Below are positions 1-8,356 of a DNA stretch of 64,000 nucleotides, piece by piece. A program made the translations under genes and the position numbers. Under the pieces are notes generated by a model. It did not search any database. It was not told where the DNA came from and saw nothing but the letters and a program-made list of their open reading frames with translations. This stretch comes from Streptomyces sp. NBC_00285 (GTDB taxonomy: Bacteria > Actinomycetota > Actinomycetes > Streptomycetales > Streptomycetaceae): contig NZ_CP108055.1 in NCBI RefSeq assembly GCF_036174265.1, forward strand, positions 1,488,001 to 1,552,000, given 5' to 3'. Numbering within the stretch: the stretch's first letter is position 1; the number at the start of each line of letters is the position of its first letter.

Positions 1-121
1 GGCCTGCCGGTGGACCCCCATGGTCCCGGCAAAGACCGCTGGTGGCCATGAGAGTCAGGTCACGTGTCGAGGACCGGTTCGCGACGGTCCGCTCGGGTAC
101 GAGGGCGGTGCTGCGCCCGCC

Positions 122-910
122 TCACTTGAGCCGTTCGGTGAAGGGTGTGACCGGGCGCTCCAGACGATGTTCGTCCACGGTGATGTCGACGGCCTCGTTG
201 TAGAAGGCGAGGAGCCCTTTGATCGCGCTCACGGCGGGCAGCGGGTCCGGGTAGCTCCAGACGATGTTCGTCCCGGTCCGTGACGACCAGTACTCGGCCC
301 TGCCCTTGTACGGGCAGCCGGTGCGGAAGTCGGTGGCGTCGAGCAGATCGAGGCGGACGTCCTCGCAGGGGATGTAGTACCGCGTGGGCAGGCCGGTCTC
401 GAAGAGCAGGACGGGACGGTGGGTGTCGGCGACGAGCATCCCGTCGATCTCGACCTGGACATGACGGCTGCTGGGCATGGCATCGACGCGTTTGTGCGGG
501 TCACGGGGGTGGATGAAGATCTCTTCGTCCTCCTCGTACCAGTGGTCGAGCCCGCTGTCCCAGCGCAGGAACCACGCGAAGGCGATGTGGCCGGCCAGGT
601 CGGCGGCCGGGAAGGTCCAGGCCGCGTTCTCCACGAGCTCGCCGTCGGCTTCCAGGTCGTAGAAGACCTGTGATCCGGTGTGGGTGCCGGTCTGCGGGTT
701 CTTCGCGGGGCGGAGCAGGTCCTCGCGGACATCGGCGCGCGGGAAGGCGTAGAGCGGGACCGGCATGTCCGGCTCCCACACGAGCACGGGGTGCCGGCTG
801 TCGACGACCGTGATGTCGCCCTTGATGCCGCGTACCCGGCGTTCGCTGGGCTCCCACAGCAGGCCTTCCGGGGTGGTCCGTACGTCTCGTGCGGTGGGGA
901 ACGTGGTCAT
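122..910 (-). CDS. DUF427 domain-containing protein with two tandem domains
   Basis: A 262-residue protein built from two copies of the DUF427 (NTP_transf_9-like) fold. Residues about 35-110 carry VVDSRHPVLVWEPD, a tyrosine/phenylalanine-rich turn and an FYDLE...WTFP strand pair. Residues about 150-235 repeat this as VADTHRPVLLFETG, then EYWSSRTGTNIVWSYP. No biochemical role is established for the family, and I infer none. The ATG at 910 is supported by an AAGGAGA ribosome site just upstream. The gene stands alone, downstream of and codirectional with the PLP enzyme at 956-2164 (45 bp apart). The family call is secure from the tandem motifs; the function is unknown. Confidence 0.88.
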   Translation of the reverse strand: MTTFPTARDVRTTPEGLLWEPSERRVRGIKGDITVVDSRHPVLVWEPDMPVPLYAFPRADVREDLLRPAKNPQTGTHTGSQVFYDLEADGELVENAAWTFPAADLAGHIAFAWFLRWDSGLDHWYEEDEEIFIHPRDPHKRVDAMPSSRHVQVEIDGMLVADTHRPVLLFETGLPTRYYIPCEDVRLDLLDATDFRTGCPYKGRAEYWSSRTGTNIVWSYPDPLPAVSAIKGLLAFYNEAVDITVDEHRLERPVTPFTERLK

Positions 911-955
911 GGCGGCTCTCCTTCGCCGGTGAACTCCTTCCTACTCTGCCCCGGA

Positions 956-2164
956 TCACCCCGCCAGGAAATCGGACAGCCCGGTCAGGAGCCGCTCGAC
1001 GTCCTGCGAGTCGTTGTAGGGCGCGAGGCCGATACGCAGGCCGCCGGTGTCGCCGAGGCCGAGGTGGCGGGAGGCCTCGATGGCGTAGAAGGAGCCGGAG
1101 GGGGCCTGGACGCCGCGGTCGGCGAGGAAGGCGTACGCGTCGGCCGTGCTGTGGTTGTCGAAGGTGAGCAGCACGGTCGGGGTGCGGTCGGCGGCCCTGG
1201 AGTGGACGGTGACGCCTTCCAGGGCGGCCAGTCCCTTGTCGATCTGTGTGCGCAGGACGTGCTCGTGGGTTTCGAGTGCGGCGAATCCGGCGGTCAGCCG
1301 CTCGCGCCGGGTGCCGGTGGCCGTGGCGTCCAGCCGGTCGGCGAGGAAGTCGACGGCCGCTGTCGTTCCCGCGAGGAACTCGTAGGGCAGTGTGCCCAGT
1401 TCGAAGCGCTCGGGGACCGCGTCGGTGGAGGGCAGGAGTTTGTCCGGCCGCAGGGTCTCCAGCAGCTCCGGGCGGGCGGCGAGGACTCCGTGGTGCGGGC
1501 CGAGGAACTTGTACGGGGAACAGACGAAGAAGTCCGCGCCGAGTTCGTCCAGGTCCACGAGCGTGTGGGCGGTGTGGTGGACACCGTCGGCGTACACGAG
1601 CGCCCCCGCCTCGTGTGCCAGGCGGGCGATCTCCGGAATGCCGGGCCGTGTGCCGATGAGGTTGGAGGCGGCGGTGACGGCGACGAGCCGGGTGCGCCCG
1701 GACAGTACGGACCGGAAGTCGTCGGCCGTCAACTCGCCTGTCGCCGGGTCGAATTCGGCCCAGCGCACGGTGGCACCGGCCTGTTCGGCGGCCTGGACCC
1801 AGGGGCGGATGTTGGCGTCGTGGTCGAGGCGGGTGACGACCACCTCGTCGCCGGGCGACCAGGTCCTGGCGAGGGTGCGGGAGAAGTCGTAGGCGAGTTG
1901 CGTGGCGCTGCGGCCGAAGACGATCCCCGACGGGTCCGCCCCGAGCAGGTCGGCCATGGCCCGGCGGGCCCCGGTGACGAGGGCCTCCGCGTTGCGCTCC
2001 CCCAGCGTGATCCGCCCCCGGTTCGACAGGGGCTGCGACAGGGCGTCGGCGATGGCCCGGACGACGGGCTGCGGGGTCTGGGTGCCGCCGGGGCCGTCGA
2101 AGTGGGCGGTGCCCGCGGCCAGGGCCGGGAAGTGGGAGCGGATGGCGGCGATGTCGTACGTCAC
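956..2164 (-). CDS. Cysteine desulfurase-like PLP-dependent aminotransferase class V protein
   Basis: A protein of about 402 residues of the SufS/NifS-like class V aminotransferase fold, the 'cysteine desulfurase-like' subfamily. Visible marks are the N-terminal FPAL...HFDGPGG segment, a cofactor-contact region TRLDHDANIRPW, the YADGVHHTAHTLVDL strand (PLP-pyridine aspartate), and SPYKFLGPHHGVL with the Schiff-base lysine. The C-terminal small domain ends GLRIGLAPYNDSQDVERLL. True SufS is normally encoded in a suf operon, and no suf genes are nearby, so a housekeeping Fe-S role is unlikely. The substrate is unknown. The start was placed at GTG 2164 because GAGGAG lies six bases upstream; an in-frame GTG at 2170 sits directly on that site. 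Confidence 0.85.
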   Translation of the reverse strand: MTYDIAAIRSHFPALAAGTAHFDGPGGTQTPQPVVRAIADALSQPLSNRGRITLGERNAEALVTGARRAMADLLGADPSGIVFGRSATQLAYDFSRTLARTWSPGDEVVVTRLDHDANIRPWVQAAEQAGATVRWAEFDPATGELTADDFRSVLSGRTRLVAVTAASNLIGTRPGIPEIARLAHEAGALVYADGVHHTAHTLVDLDELGADFFVCSPYKFLGPHHGVLAARPELLETLRPDKLLPSTDAVPERFELGTLPYEFLAGTTAAVDFLADRLDATATGTRRERLTAGFAALETHEHVLRTQIDKGLAALEGVTVHSRAADRTPTVLLTFDNHSTADAYAFLADRGVQAPSGSFYAIEASRHLGLGDTGGLRIGLAPYNDSQDVERLLTGLSDFLAG

Positions 2165-2386
2165 GTGCACTCCTCGGGCCGACCGGTATCGGGGATGTCA
2201 GCCTGTCACGCCGTCCGCAGCCCTGACCGATGGGTCCGGTTCATGGCCACCGGCCTCCCTGTCGCCCCCGCTACGGCCGTCCCACATAACCGCATACCCG
2301 TACACGGCATGTCGCCAAGGCGGCGAGGGCACGACAAAAAGGTAACGAAGGTCAACCGTAGGCAATGTCCGATGGTCTAGTCCGAC

Positions 2387-3646
2387 ATGAAGATCTCTTT
2401 CCTGCTTCACAACGCCTACGCGATCGGGGGCACCATCACCACCACCTTCAATCTGGCCCAGGCCCTCGCCGAACGGCACGAGGTGGAGATCGTCTCGGTG
2501 CTGCGGCACCGGGAGCTCCCCACCTTCGTGCTGGATCCCCGGGTCTCGCTGCGGCCTCTGGTCGATCTGAGACAGGACAAGGAGCACCCCTCGCATCTGA
2601 GACCGGCGCGCGTCTTCCCGCGCTCCGAGTACCGGTACGGGCAGTACAGCGAGTTGACCGACCAGCGAATATCCGAGGCCCTCGCCACGACCGACGCGGA
2701 AGTGGTGATCGGCACCCGGCCCGGGCTCAACGTGCATCTCGCGCGCGAGGCGCCCCGCCATGTCGCCCGGGTCGGACAGGAGCACCTCACCCTGGACAAC
2801 CACTCGCCCCGGCTGCGCACCGCGCTGCGCCGGGCCTATCGCGGACTCGACGTGCTGACCACGGTGACCGAGGCGGACGCGACCGCCTACCGGCACCGGA
2901 TGCGGCTGCCCGGCGTACTGGTCGAGGCGCTCCCCAACAGCGTGCCGGATCCCGTGCTGCCGGCGGCTGACGGCTCCGCGAAGGTCGTCGTCGCCGCCGG
3001 ACGGCTGGTCCCGGTGAAGCGGTACGACCTTCTCGTCGAGGCCTTCGCCGCGGTCGCCGCCGAGCATCCCGACTGGCAGCTGCGCATCTACGGCAAGGGC
3101 GACGAGCACGACCGGTTGCGCGGCCTGATCACCGAGCTCGGACTGTGGAACAACGTCTTCCTCATGGGCCCCGCGGCGCCGATGGAGGCGGAGTGGGTCA
3201 AGGGCTCGATCGGCGCGGCCACCTCCGACTTCGAACCGTTCGGCATGACCATCGTCGAGGCGATGCGCTGCGGGCTGCCCGTGGTGAGCACCGACTGCCC
3301 CCACGGCCCCGCCGAGATCATCGCGGACGGCGTCGACGGCCGGCTGGTGCCGGTCGGGGACCGGGACGCGCTGGCCGCCGCCCTGCTGGATCTCGTCCGG
3401 GACGACGAGCTGCGCCGCCGGATGGGCCGCGCGGCCCTGGAGAACGCACGGCGGTTCGCTCCCGCCCCCGTGGTCGAGCAGGCCGAGCGGCTCCTCACGG
3501 AGGCCGTCTCGGCGAGGAGAGCGGGGCGACCGGTGGTGCGGGAGAGCGCGGGCGCGGCTCTCGCCGCCCGGGGCTTCGCCGCGCGCGACTCGGCGCTGGC
3601 CGCGGCCGGCGGTGCGCTGCGCGTCGTACGAAAGGGGCGGTCGTGA
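2387..3646 (+). CDS. Glycosyltransferase family 4 (GT-B fold)
   Basis: A 419-residue retaining glycosyltransferase of the GT4 type. The N-terminal acceptor domain begins MKISFLLHNAYAIGGTITTT, the usual glycine-rich loop. The C-terminal donor domain has VVAAGRLVPVKRYDLLVEAF, the RIYGKGDEHDRL strand-turn and the conserved E-x7-E motif in DFEPFGMTIVEAM (about residues 283-294), which binds the nucleotide sugar. It probably transfers a sugar to a cell-surface or secondary-metabolite acceptor in the cytoplasm; neither donor nor acceptor can be read from sequence. Its stop overlaps the GTG of the next gene (GTGA), so the two are translationally coupled. The 216-bp upstream region ends without a strong ribosome site. 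Confidence 0.9.
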   Translation: MKISFLLHNAYAIGGTITTTFNLAQALAERHEVEIVSVLRHRELPTFVLDPRVSLRPLVDLRQDKEHPSHLRPARVFPRSEYRYGQYSELTDQRISEALATTDAEVVIGTRPGLNVHLAREAPRHVARVGQEHLTLDNHSPRLRTALRRAYRGLDVLTTVTEADATAYRHRMRLPGVLVEALPNSVPDPVLPAADGSAKVVVAAGRLVPVKRYDLLVEAFAAVAAEHPDWQLRIYGKGDEHDRLRGLITELGLWNNVFLMGPAAPMEAEWVKGSIGAATSDFEPFGMTIVEAMRCGLPVVSTDCPHGPAEIIADGVDGRLVPVGDRDALAAALLDLVRDDELRRRMGRAALENARRFAPAPVVEQAERLLTEAVSARRAGRPVVRESAGAALAARGFAARDSALAAAGGALRVVRKGRS

Positions 3647-4413
3647 CCACGCCACGTGCAGGATGCGCAGTGGACGCGCAGGGCCGGATCACCTTCGAGG
3701 TGCCGCAGGCCCACGGGCGCCGGCTGCTGCTGCGGCTCCGCCCGAAGAAGGGGCAGCCCGAGCAGACGCTTCACCTCCTCGACCTGGCCACCGGCGGGGA
3801 AGGGCACGCGCATGCCGTACTGGGCGCGGATCCCGTGCTCGCGGAGGGCCGGTGGGACGTGTATCTGCTGCAGGACTCCGAGCGCACACGGCTGCGCCCC
3901 GGTCCGCGTGACCTGCGGGCCCTTGTCGGCGGGCACCTGCGGGAGGGCCGCTCGCCCCTGGCGGTGCGGGTTCCGTATGTCACCAAGGACGGCTATCTCG
4001 CGGTGCGGACCTGGCTGCGGCCGGCGCACGCGGAGGTCGACCGCGTCGACGTCACAGGCCGGGCGCTGACGGTCGCGGCCCGGCTGCACGGTGCCCCACT
4101 GTCGGCCGGCGCCGATGTACAGCTGCGTCTGCGGCGGGGCGGGGTCGCCCGTACGCTGCAGCCGACTGCGTCGAAGGACGGGCGGGGTTTCTCGTTCACG
4201 GTCGACGACGAGGATCTGGACGCCGGGATCTGGGACATGTTCGTGCGGCCCGATTCCGGCTCCGCGCCGATCCGGCTCGCCCGCCTCCTGGACGACGTGG
4301 CGGACCGCAAGAACGTCTTCGTCTATCCGAGCGTCCCGCTGGGCGGTGCCGTCGTGCGTCCGTACTACACGGTCGACAACGACCTGTCCCTGGAGGTGAA
4401 ACGGGCCGGCTGA
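3643..4413 (+). CDS. Unrecognised protein coupled to the glycosyltransferase
   Basis: A protein of about 256 residues that starts at GTG 3643 and overlaps the glycosyltransferase stop by four bases. It looks like two or three repeated all-beta units: a block such as LLLRLRPKKGQPEQTLHLLDL, then WDVYLLQDSERTRLRPGPRDLRALV, is echoed later by LRLRRGGVARTLQPTASKDGRG and WDMFVRPDSGSAPIRLARLLDD. It ends with YTVDNDLSLEVKRA. There is no signal peptide and no catalytic motif that I recognise. Context suggests it works with the glycosyltransferase, for instance as a polymer-binding or chain-handling partner; that is inference only. The longer open frame upstream (from 3145) lies within the glycosyltransferase and was rejected. 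Confidence 0.8.
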   Translation: MTTPRAGCAVDAQGRITFEVPQAHGRRLLLRLRPKKGQPEQTLHLLDLATGGEGHAHAVLGADPVLAEGRWDVYLLQDSERTRLRPGPRDLRALVGGHLREGRSPLAVRVPYVTKDGYLAVRTWLRPAHAEVDRVDVTGRALTVAARLHGAPLSAGADVQLRLRRGGVARTLQPTASKDGRGFSFTVDDEDLDAGIWDMFVRPDSGSAPIRLARLLDDVADRKNVFVYPSVPLGGAVVRPYYTVDNDLSLEVKRAG

Positions 4414-4444
4414 GACGTCCGCGGACGCGAGGCCGGGTCGGGGA

Positions 4445-5602
4445 TCATCCCCAACGCACGTGCAGCGTGAGCGGCTTGCGGAAGACCAGGCCCTGTGCGG
4501 CGGTGGGGTGGTCCGGGTCGAGGCGCAGGGCGGGGAGGCGGTCGAGGAGCTGCCGCAGGGCGATGCGGGCCTCCAGGCGGGCCAGGTGGGCGGCGAGGCA
4601 GTAGTGGGGGCCGTGGGCGAAGGCCAGCTGGAGGCGGGCGTTCGCGCGGCGGACGTCGAAGCGGTCGGGGTCGGGGAAGACGGCCGGGTCCCGGTTGGCG
4701 CCGGTCAGGGAGACGCTGACGAGGTCGCCCTTACGGATGCCGGCCGGGCCGAGGGTGTGGTCGCGGGTGGCGTAACGGTCCACGACGGCCGCGCCGGGTT
4801 CGAGGCGCAGCGACTCCTCGATCGCGCCGTCCAGCAGGGCGAAGTCGGCCTGGACGAGGGCGAGTTGGTCGGGATGTCGGAGGAGATGCAGCAGCGCGTT
4901 GGTGATCATCGCCTCGGTGGTCTCGATGCCGCCGAACATCAGCACCGCGGCGTTGGAGGCCACTTCCGGCAGCGCCAGCCGGCCGGCCGCCGAGGTGAGG
5001 AGCGAGATGGCGGCCCCCTCCGTCACGGTGGCCTCGACGGCCTCCCGGAGCCGGGCGTACGCGTCCGGTCCCGCCGGTCCCGCCGTCCGGCCCGCCGTGA
5101 TGTCCGAGACCGTCCGCACGATGGCGTCGTACCAGGACAGCACCGTGTCCGTGCCTGCGCCCACCAGGCCGAGCGCCCTGGTCACGACCGCGACGGCCAG
5201 CGGGCCGGCGACGGCGCGTCGGAGCTCTCCGGCGCCCGCCGGTTCCAGTGCGGTGACCAGACGGTCGGTCTCCTGCTCGATGAACTCGGCGAAGCCGTCC
5301 CGGACTTCACGCGGGCGGAAGGGTGCCGTGAACGGCTCGCGGTGACGGGTGTGCTCGTCGCCGTCCAGGGACAGCATGCTCGGCCCCACGACCTGCGCGG
5401 TCGAGAAGCGGGGGTCGTCGACGGTGAAGGTTTCGGCGTCCCGCATCACGTCGAGCGCGAGATCACGGCGGGTCACCAGCCAGCCGTTCAGTTCGGGCAG
5501 CCAGGACACCGGCTCGTGGGCACGGAGCTCGGCCAGGCGCCGGTGCGGGTCCTGGGCGAGTTCGGCCAGCGTGGTGGCCGCGCCGAGCGGGAATCCGATC
5601 AC
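4445..5602 (-). CDS. Cytochrome P450
   Basis: A soluble bacterial P450 of about 385 residues. Seen directly are the I-helix oxygen-activation segment MFGGIETTEA, an ExxR pair in EESLRLEPGA, and the heme loop FAHGPHYCLAAHLARLEAR with the axial cysteine. The usual heme-loop signature is FGxGxHxC; here the third position is His (AHGPHYC), a tolerated change. It should catalyse an NAD(P)H/ferredoxin-dependent monooxygenation, but no ferredoxin or biosynthetic genes are adjacent, so the substrate is unknown. The open frame extends to a GTG at 5668 through a cysteine-rich stretch unlike P450s. GTG 5602 (VIGFPLGAATTLAEL) matches the normal family N-terminus, so I chose it, although its ribosome site is weak. 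Confidence 0.88.
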   Translation of the reverse strand: MIGFPLGAATTLAELAQDPHRRLAELRAHEPVSWLPELNGWLVTRRDLALDVMRDAETFTVDDPRFSTAQVVGPSMLSLDGDEHTRHREPFTAPFRPREVRDGFAEFIEQETDRLVTALEPAGAGELRRAVAGPLAVAVVTRALGLVGAGTDTVLSWYDAIVRTVSDITAGRTAGPAGPDAYARLREAVEATVTEGAAISLLTSAAGRLALPEVASNAAVLMFGGIETTEAMITNALLHLLRHPDQLALVQADFALLDGAIEESLRLEPGAAVVDRYATRDHTLGPAGIRKGDLVSVSLTGANRDPAVFPDPDRFDVRRANARLQLAFAHGPHYCLAAHLARLEARIALRQLLDRLPALRLDPDHPTAAQGLVFRKPLTLHVRWG

Positions 5603-5725
5603 GCCACAGGCTAACCCGGTGGAAAAACACGTGGCAGCCGGGCATGGGGAGGCCCTACGCTCCACCACGATGACGACTCACACTCCTGAACGATGGGGGG
5701 TCCCGTCCGCGCAAGGTGAGTGCTG

Positions 5726-7087
5726 ATGCTCCCTTCGACCGCGCACGAGGATTTCCGTACTTCCTTCTGGCCGCGCGTGCGTGAGTTCGCCGTGCCGGCC
5801 TCCATGATCGAGACCGCGACCGCCCGTCGCCTCGCCGGGGACTGGGCGGGGGCCTGTGCCGCAGCGGGCTTCGACGTCGATCTCGACCTCCGTGCCGAGG
5901 CGCGCGGTCACGGTCCGGAACTCGCGTCCGCGATCCGGGCCGACCTGCGCGCCCTCGCTCCCGACCTGCTGCGCTGGCACATGCCGAGAGTCGCTCCGGA
6001 CGGGTTGCTGCGGCCGGGGCTGACCCTGACGCTGGCCCGTTACGAGGCCGACGGCGACACCATGCATCTCGTGGCCCGGACCCCGCCCGCCTGGGCGGAC
6101 GCCGGGCAGCGGATCAGCCTGGCGCTGTGGTCCCGCTCCGCGTCGGACGCCGAACGGCATCCGCATCCGCGCCCGAACCGACGGTTCCGACTGGATCTGC
6201 ACCGGCATCTGTGGGACGCGGGCCGGTCCGGTGAGCTGCGGGAGCGGGCGGGGGCAGGTCCGCCCGGCGCTCAACCTCCTTGGGAGGGAGCCGGGTTGCT
6301 CACCTCGCTGCCGTACGGCTGCGCTCTCGACCGGTGGACGGCCGAGGCGCGGCTGCTGCTCGGTGACGAGGGTCGGGCCGCCGGTCGCGTGCTGGTGCGA
6401 TGCGGCGGACGGCGTCGGCTGCTGCTGGAGCTCGCCGCGGACGACGACTCAGTGCGGACGACGACGCCCGCCGGCACCACCGCCACGCTCCCCGTCCTGC
6501 CCGACGCGGCGACCTGGGTCCTCCCCGACCTCGAACTGCTCCGCACCGGCACGATCGGGCCCGATCGGCTGCACCCCCTGGTCGCCGCCGCGTTGGCACC
6601 GGGCCACGTGGCCGGTGGACCGCCCCGGACCTCTGAACGGACAGGGCAGCCGCGGCTCGTGGAGTGCCGGGGCGCCCGGCACCGGATCGGTCTGGTCGAC
6701 GGGGTCCTTGTCCCGCTGGACCATGACGCGGCCGAGATCAGGCGGGAGGAGCTGCTGGTCGCACTGACCGGCACCCCGCTCCCCTGTCTGCGGGCCATCG
6801 ACGAGGCTCACCGTCGACCGCACTGTCTGGAGGGCGTCCGCGAGCGTCTGGTGCACGGCGACACCGCGGGTGCGCTGGCCGTCGTGGAGGAACTGCTGGG
6901 GCCCGAGGCGCTGCTGCGCACCGGCCCACTCCGCGACGAGCTGGAGGCGGCCGCGCTTCGACGGGTCACCTACGGCCTGTTCAGAGCGGGTCTGACGGGG
7001 CCGGGCCCCGCATGGTTCCGCCCGCGCCTGAACGGCCGCCACTCCCATGACCACCGCACCCACCCGCGCCACGCCACCGCACGCTGA
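5726..7087 (+). CDS. Unrecognised protein, first gene of a MoxR/VWA operon
   Basis: A protein of about 453 residues starting at ATG 5726 behind AAGGTGA; an in-frame GTG at 5720 is possible. It has no signal peptide, transmembrane segment or nucleotide-binding motif. The N-terminal third is alpha-helical and contains SMIETATARRLAGDWAGACA and an LAPDLLRWHMPR segment. A middle region with LVLVRCGGRR-like and LVDGVLVPLDHD strands follows, and the C-terminus is rich in basic residues and histidine (LNGRHSHDHRTHPRH). I recognise no named family. It sits 48 bp before a MoxR ATPase and a VWA/HExxH protein on the same strand, so it is probably the substrate, adaptor or effector of that pair. That role is inferred from position only. 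Confidence 0.75.
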   Translation: MLPSTAHEDFRTSFWPRVREFAVPASMIETATARRLAGDWAGACAAAGFDVDLDLRAEARGHGPELASAIRADLRALAPDLLRWHMPRVAPDGLLRPGLTLTLARYEADGDTMHLVARTPPAWADAGQRISLALWSRSASDAERHPHPRPNRRFRLDLHRHLWDAGRSGELRERAGAGPPGAQPPWEGAGLLTSLPYGCALDRWTAEARLLLGDEGRAAGRVLVRCGGRRRLLLELAADDDSVRTTTPAGTTATLPVLPDAATWVLPDLELLRTGTIGPDRLHPLVAAALAPGHVAGGPPRTSERTGQPRLVECRGARHRIGLVDGVLVPLDHDAAEIRREELLVALTGTPLPCLRAIDEAHRRPHCLEGVRERLVHGDTAGALAVVEELLGPEALLRTGPLRDELEAAALRRVTYGLFRAGLTGPGPAWFRPRLNGRHSHDHRTHPRHATAR

Positions 7088-7135
7088 GTTCCCCTCCCTC
7101 CGTTGTGCCCACTCCTGACCCAAAGGTGATCACCC

Positions 7136-8356
7136 ATGCCCTCTCACACCCCTGCCCCTGCCTCCCAACTCGACGTCGCCGCCAACCTGTTGGCCCTCCT
7201 GCGCGACTCCACCACCGAACCCCGCCCCGACGACCAGTTGGAGGCCCTCACCCTGGCCGTGGCCGCCGATCTGCCCGTTCTGCTGTGGGGCGAGCCGGGC
7301 ATCGGCAAGACGGCGGCGCTGACACAGCTCGCCGCCGCCCTGGACCTGCCGCTGACCACGGTGATCGCCAGCGTGCACGAACCGTCCGACTTCTCGGGGC
7401 TGCCCGTGGTCGGGGACGATCCCGCGACCCAGGGCGTGCCGATGGCCCCGCCGGACTGGGCGGTCCGGCTGGTGCGGGCCGGACGGGGATTGCTGTTCCT
7501 GGACGAGCTGTCCACCGCGCCGCCCGCCGTGCAGGCCGCGCTGCTGCGTCTGGTGCTGGAGCGGCGGATCGGCGCGCTCCGGCTGCCGCCGGGCGTGCGG
7601 ATCGTGGCGGCCGCCAACCCCCGTTCCTCGGCGGCCGACGGCTGGGAGCTGAGCCCGCCGCTGGCCAACCGGTTCGTCCATCTCCAGTGGACCCACGACC
7701 ACGAGGTCGTCGTACGCGGACTCGGCGGGACCTGGCCCCGGGCGACCCTGCCACCGCTGGACCCGCACAAACTCCCGGAGGCCGTGGACTTCGCCCGTCG
7801 CGCGGTGTGCGGGCTGCTCGCCGCGCGGCCCACCCTCGTGCACCGGCTGCCCACCGGGGAGACCCGGCGGGGCGGGCCCTGGCCGTCGCCCCGGAGCTGG
7901 GACATGACGCTGTCCCTGATCGCCTTCGCGACCGCGGCCGGCTCCTCGCGGGACGTGCTCTCCTCGCTGGTCCGGGGCACTGTCGGCGACGGCCCCGGGC
8001 TGGAACTGCTGGCGAGCCTGGACCGGCTCGACCTCCCCGACCCCGAGGAGGTGCTCGCCGATCCGGCGGGGGCGGTCCTGCCCGAGCGGGGAGACCTGCG
8101 GCAGGCCGTGCTCGACGGTGTGGTGGCGGCCGTACGCGCCCGTCCGGACCGGACCCGCTGGGACGCGGCCTGGGCGGTGCTGGTCAGGGCGCTTGAGACC
8201 GGGGCCCCGGACCTGGTGGTCGTGCCCGCGACCACACTCGCCTCGCTGCGCCAGGAGGACTGGGACCTGCCGGCGGCGATCGACAGGTTCGCCGGGACGG
8301 TGGCGCTGTCCCGGCGGGCGGACCGGGCGGCGCTCGCCGCCGAGGCCCGCCGTTGA
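7136..8356 (+). CDS. MoxR-type AAA+ ATPase
   Basis: A 406-residue AAA+ ATPase. Walker A is GEPGIGKT (residues 52-59), Walker B is LLFLDELSTA (about 120-129), sensor 1 is IVAAANPRSSAADG, and an arginine-rich RFVHLQWTHDHE segment follows. The lid and C-terminal domain are unusually long, running to residue 406. MoxR proteins typically work with a VWA protein as a chaperone-like or chelatase-like pair that remodels or metallates a client (RavA-ViaA and CoxD-CoxE are named examples). The next gene encodes exactly such a VWA partner and overlaps this stop by four bases. The ATG at 7136 has AAAGGTGAT upstream. Family confidence is high; the client is unknown. Confidence 0.9.
   Translation: MPSHTPAPASQLDVAANLLALLRDSTTEPRPDDQLEALTLAVAADLPVLLWGEPGIGKTAALTQLAAALDLPLTTVIASVHEPSDFSGLPVVGDDPATQGVPMAPPDWAVRLVRAGRGLLFLDELSTAPPAVQAALLRLVLERRIGALRLPPGVRIVAAANPRSSAADGWELSPPLANRFVHLQWTHDHEVVVRGLGGTWPRATLPPLDPHKLPEAVDFARRAVCGLLAARPTLVHRLPTGETRRGGPWPSPRSWDMTLSLIAFATAAGSSRDVLSSLVRGTVGDGPGLELLASLDRLDLPDPEEVLADPAGAVLPERGDLRQAVLDGVVAAVRARPDRTRWDAAWAVLVRALETGAPDLVVVPATTLASLRQEDWDLPAAIDRFAGTVALSRRADRAALAAEARR

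Noticed and set aside
680..2380. A 566-codon plus-strand frame antisense to the cysteine desulfurase-like gene.
   Set aside because: Gly/Val/Glu-rich shadow with no motif; the minus-strand gene has clear family motifs and a ribosome site.
4416..4427. CGTCCGCGGACG between convergent genes as a terminator.
   Set aside because: A 12-bp palindrome with no loop cannot fold into a stable hairpin of useful length.
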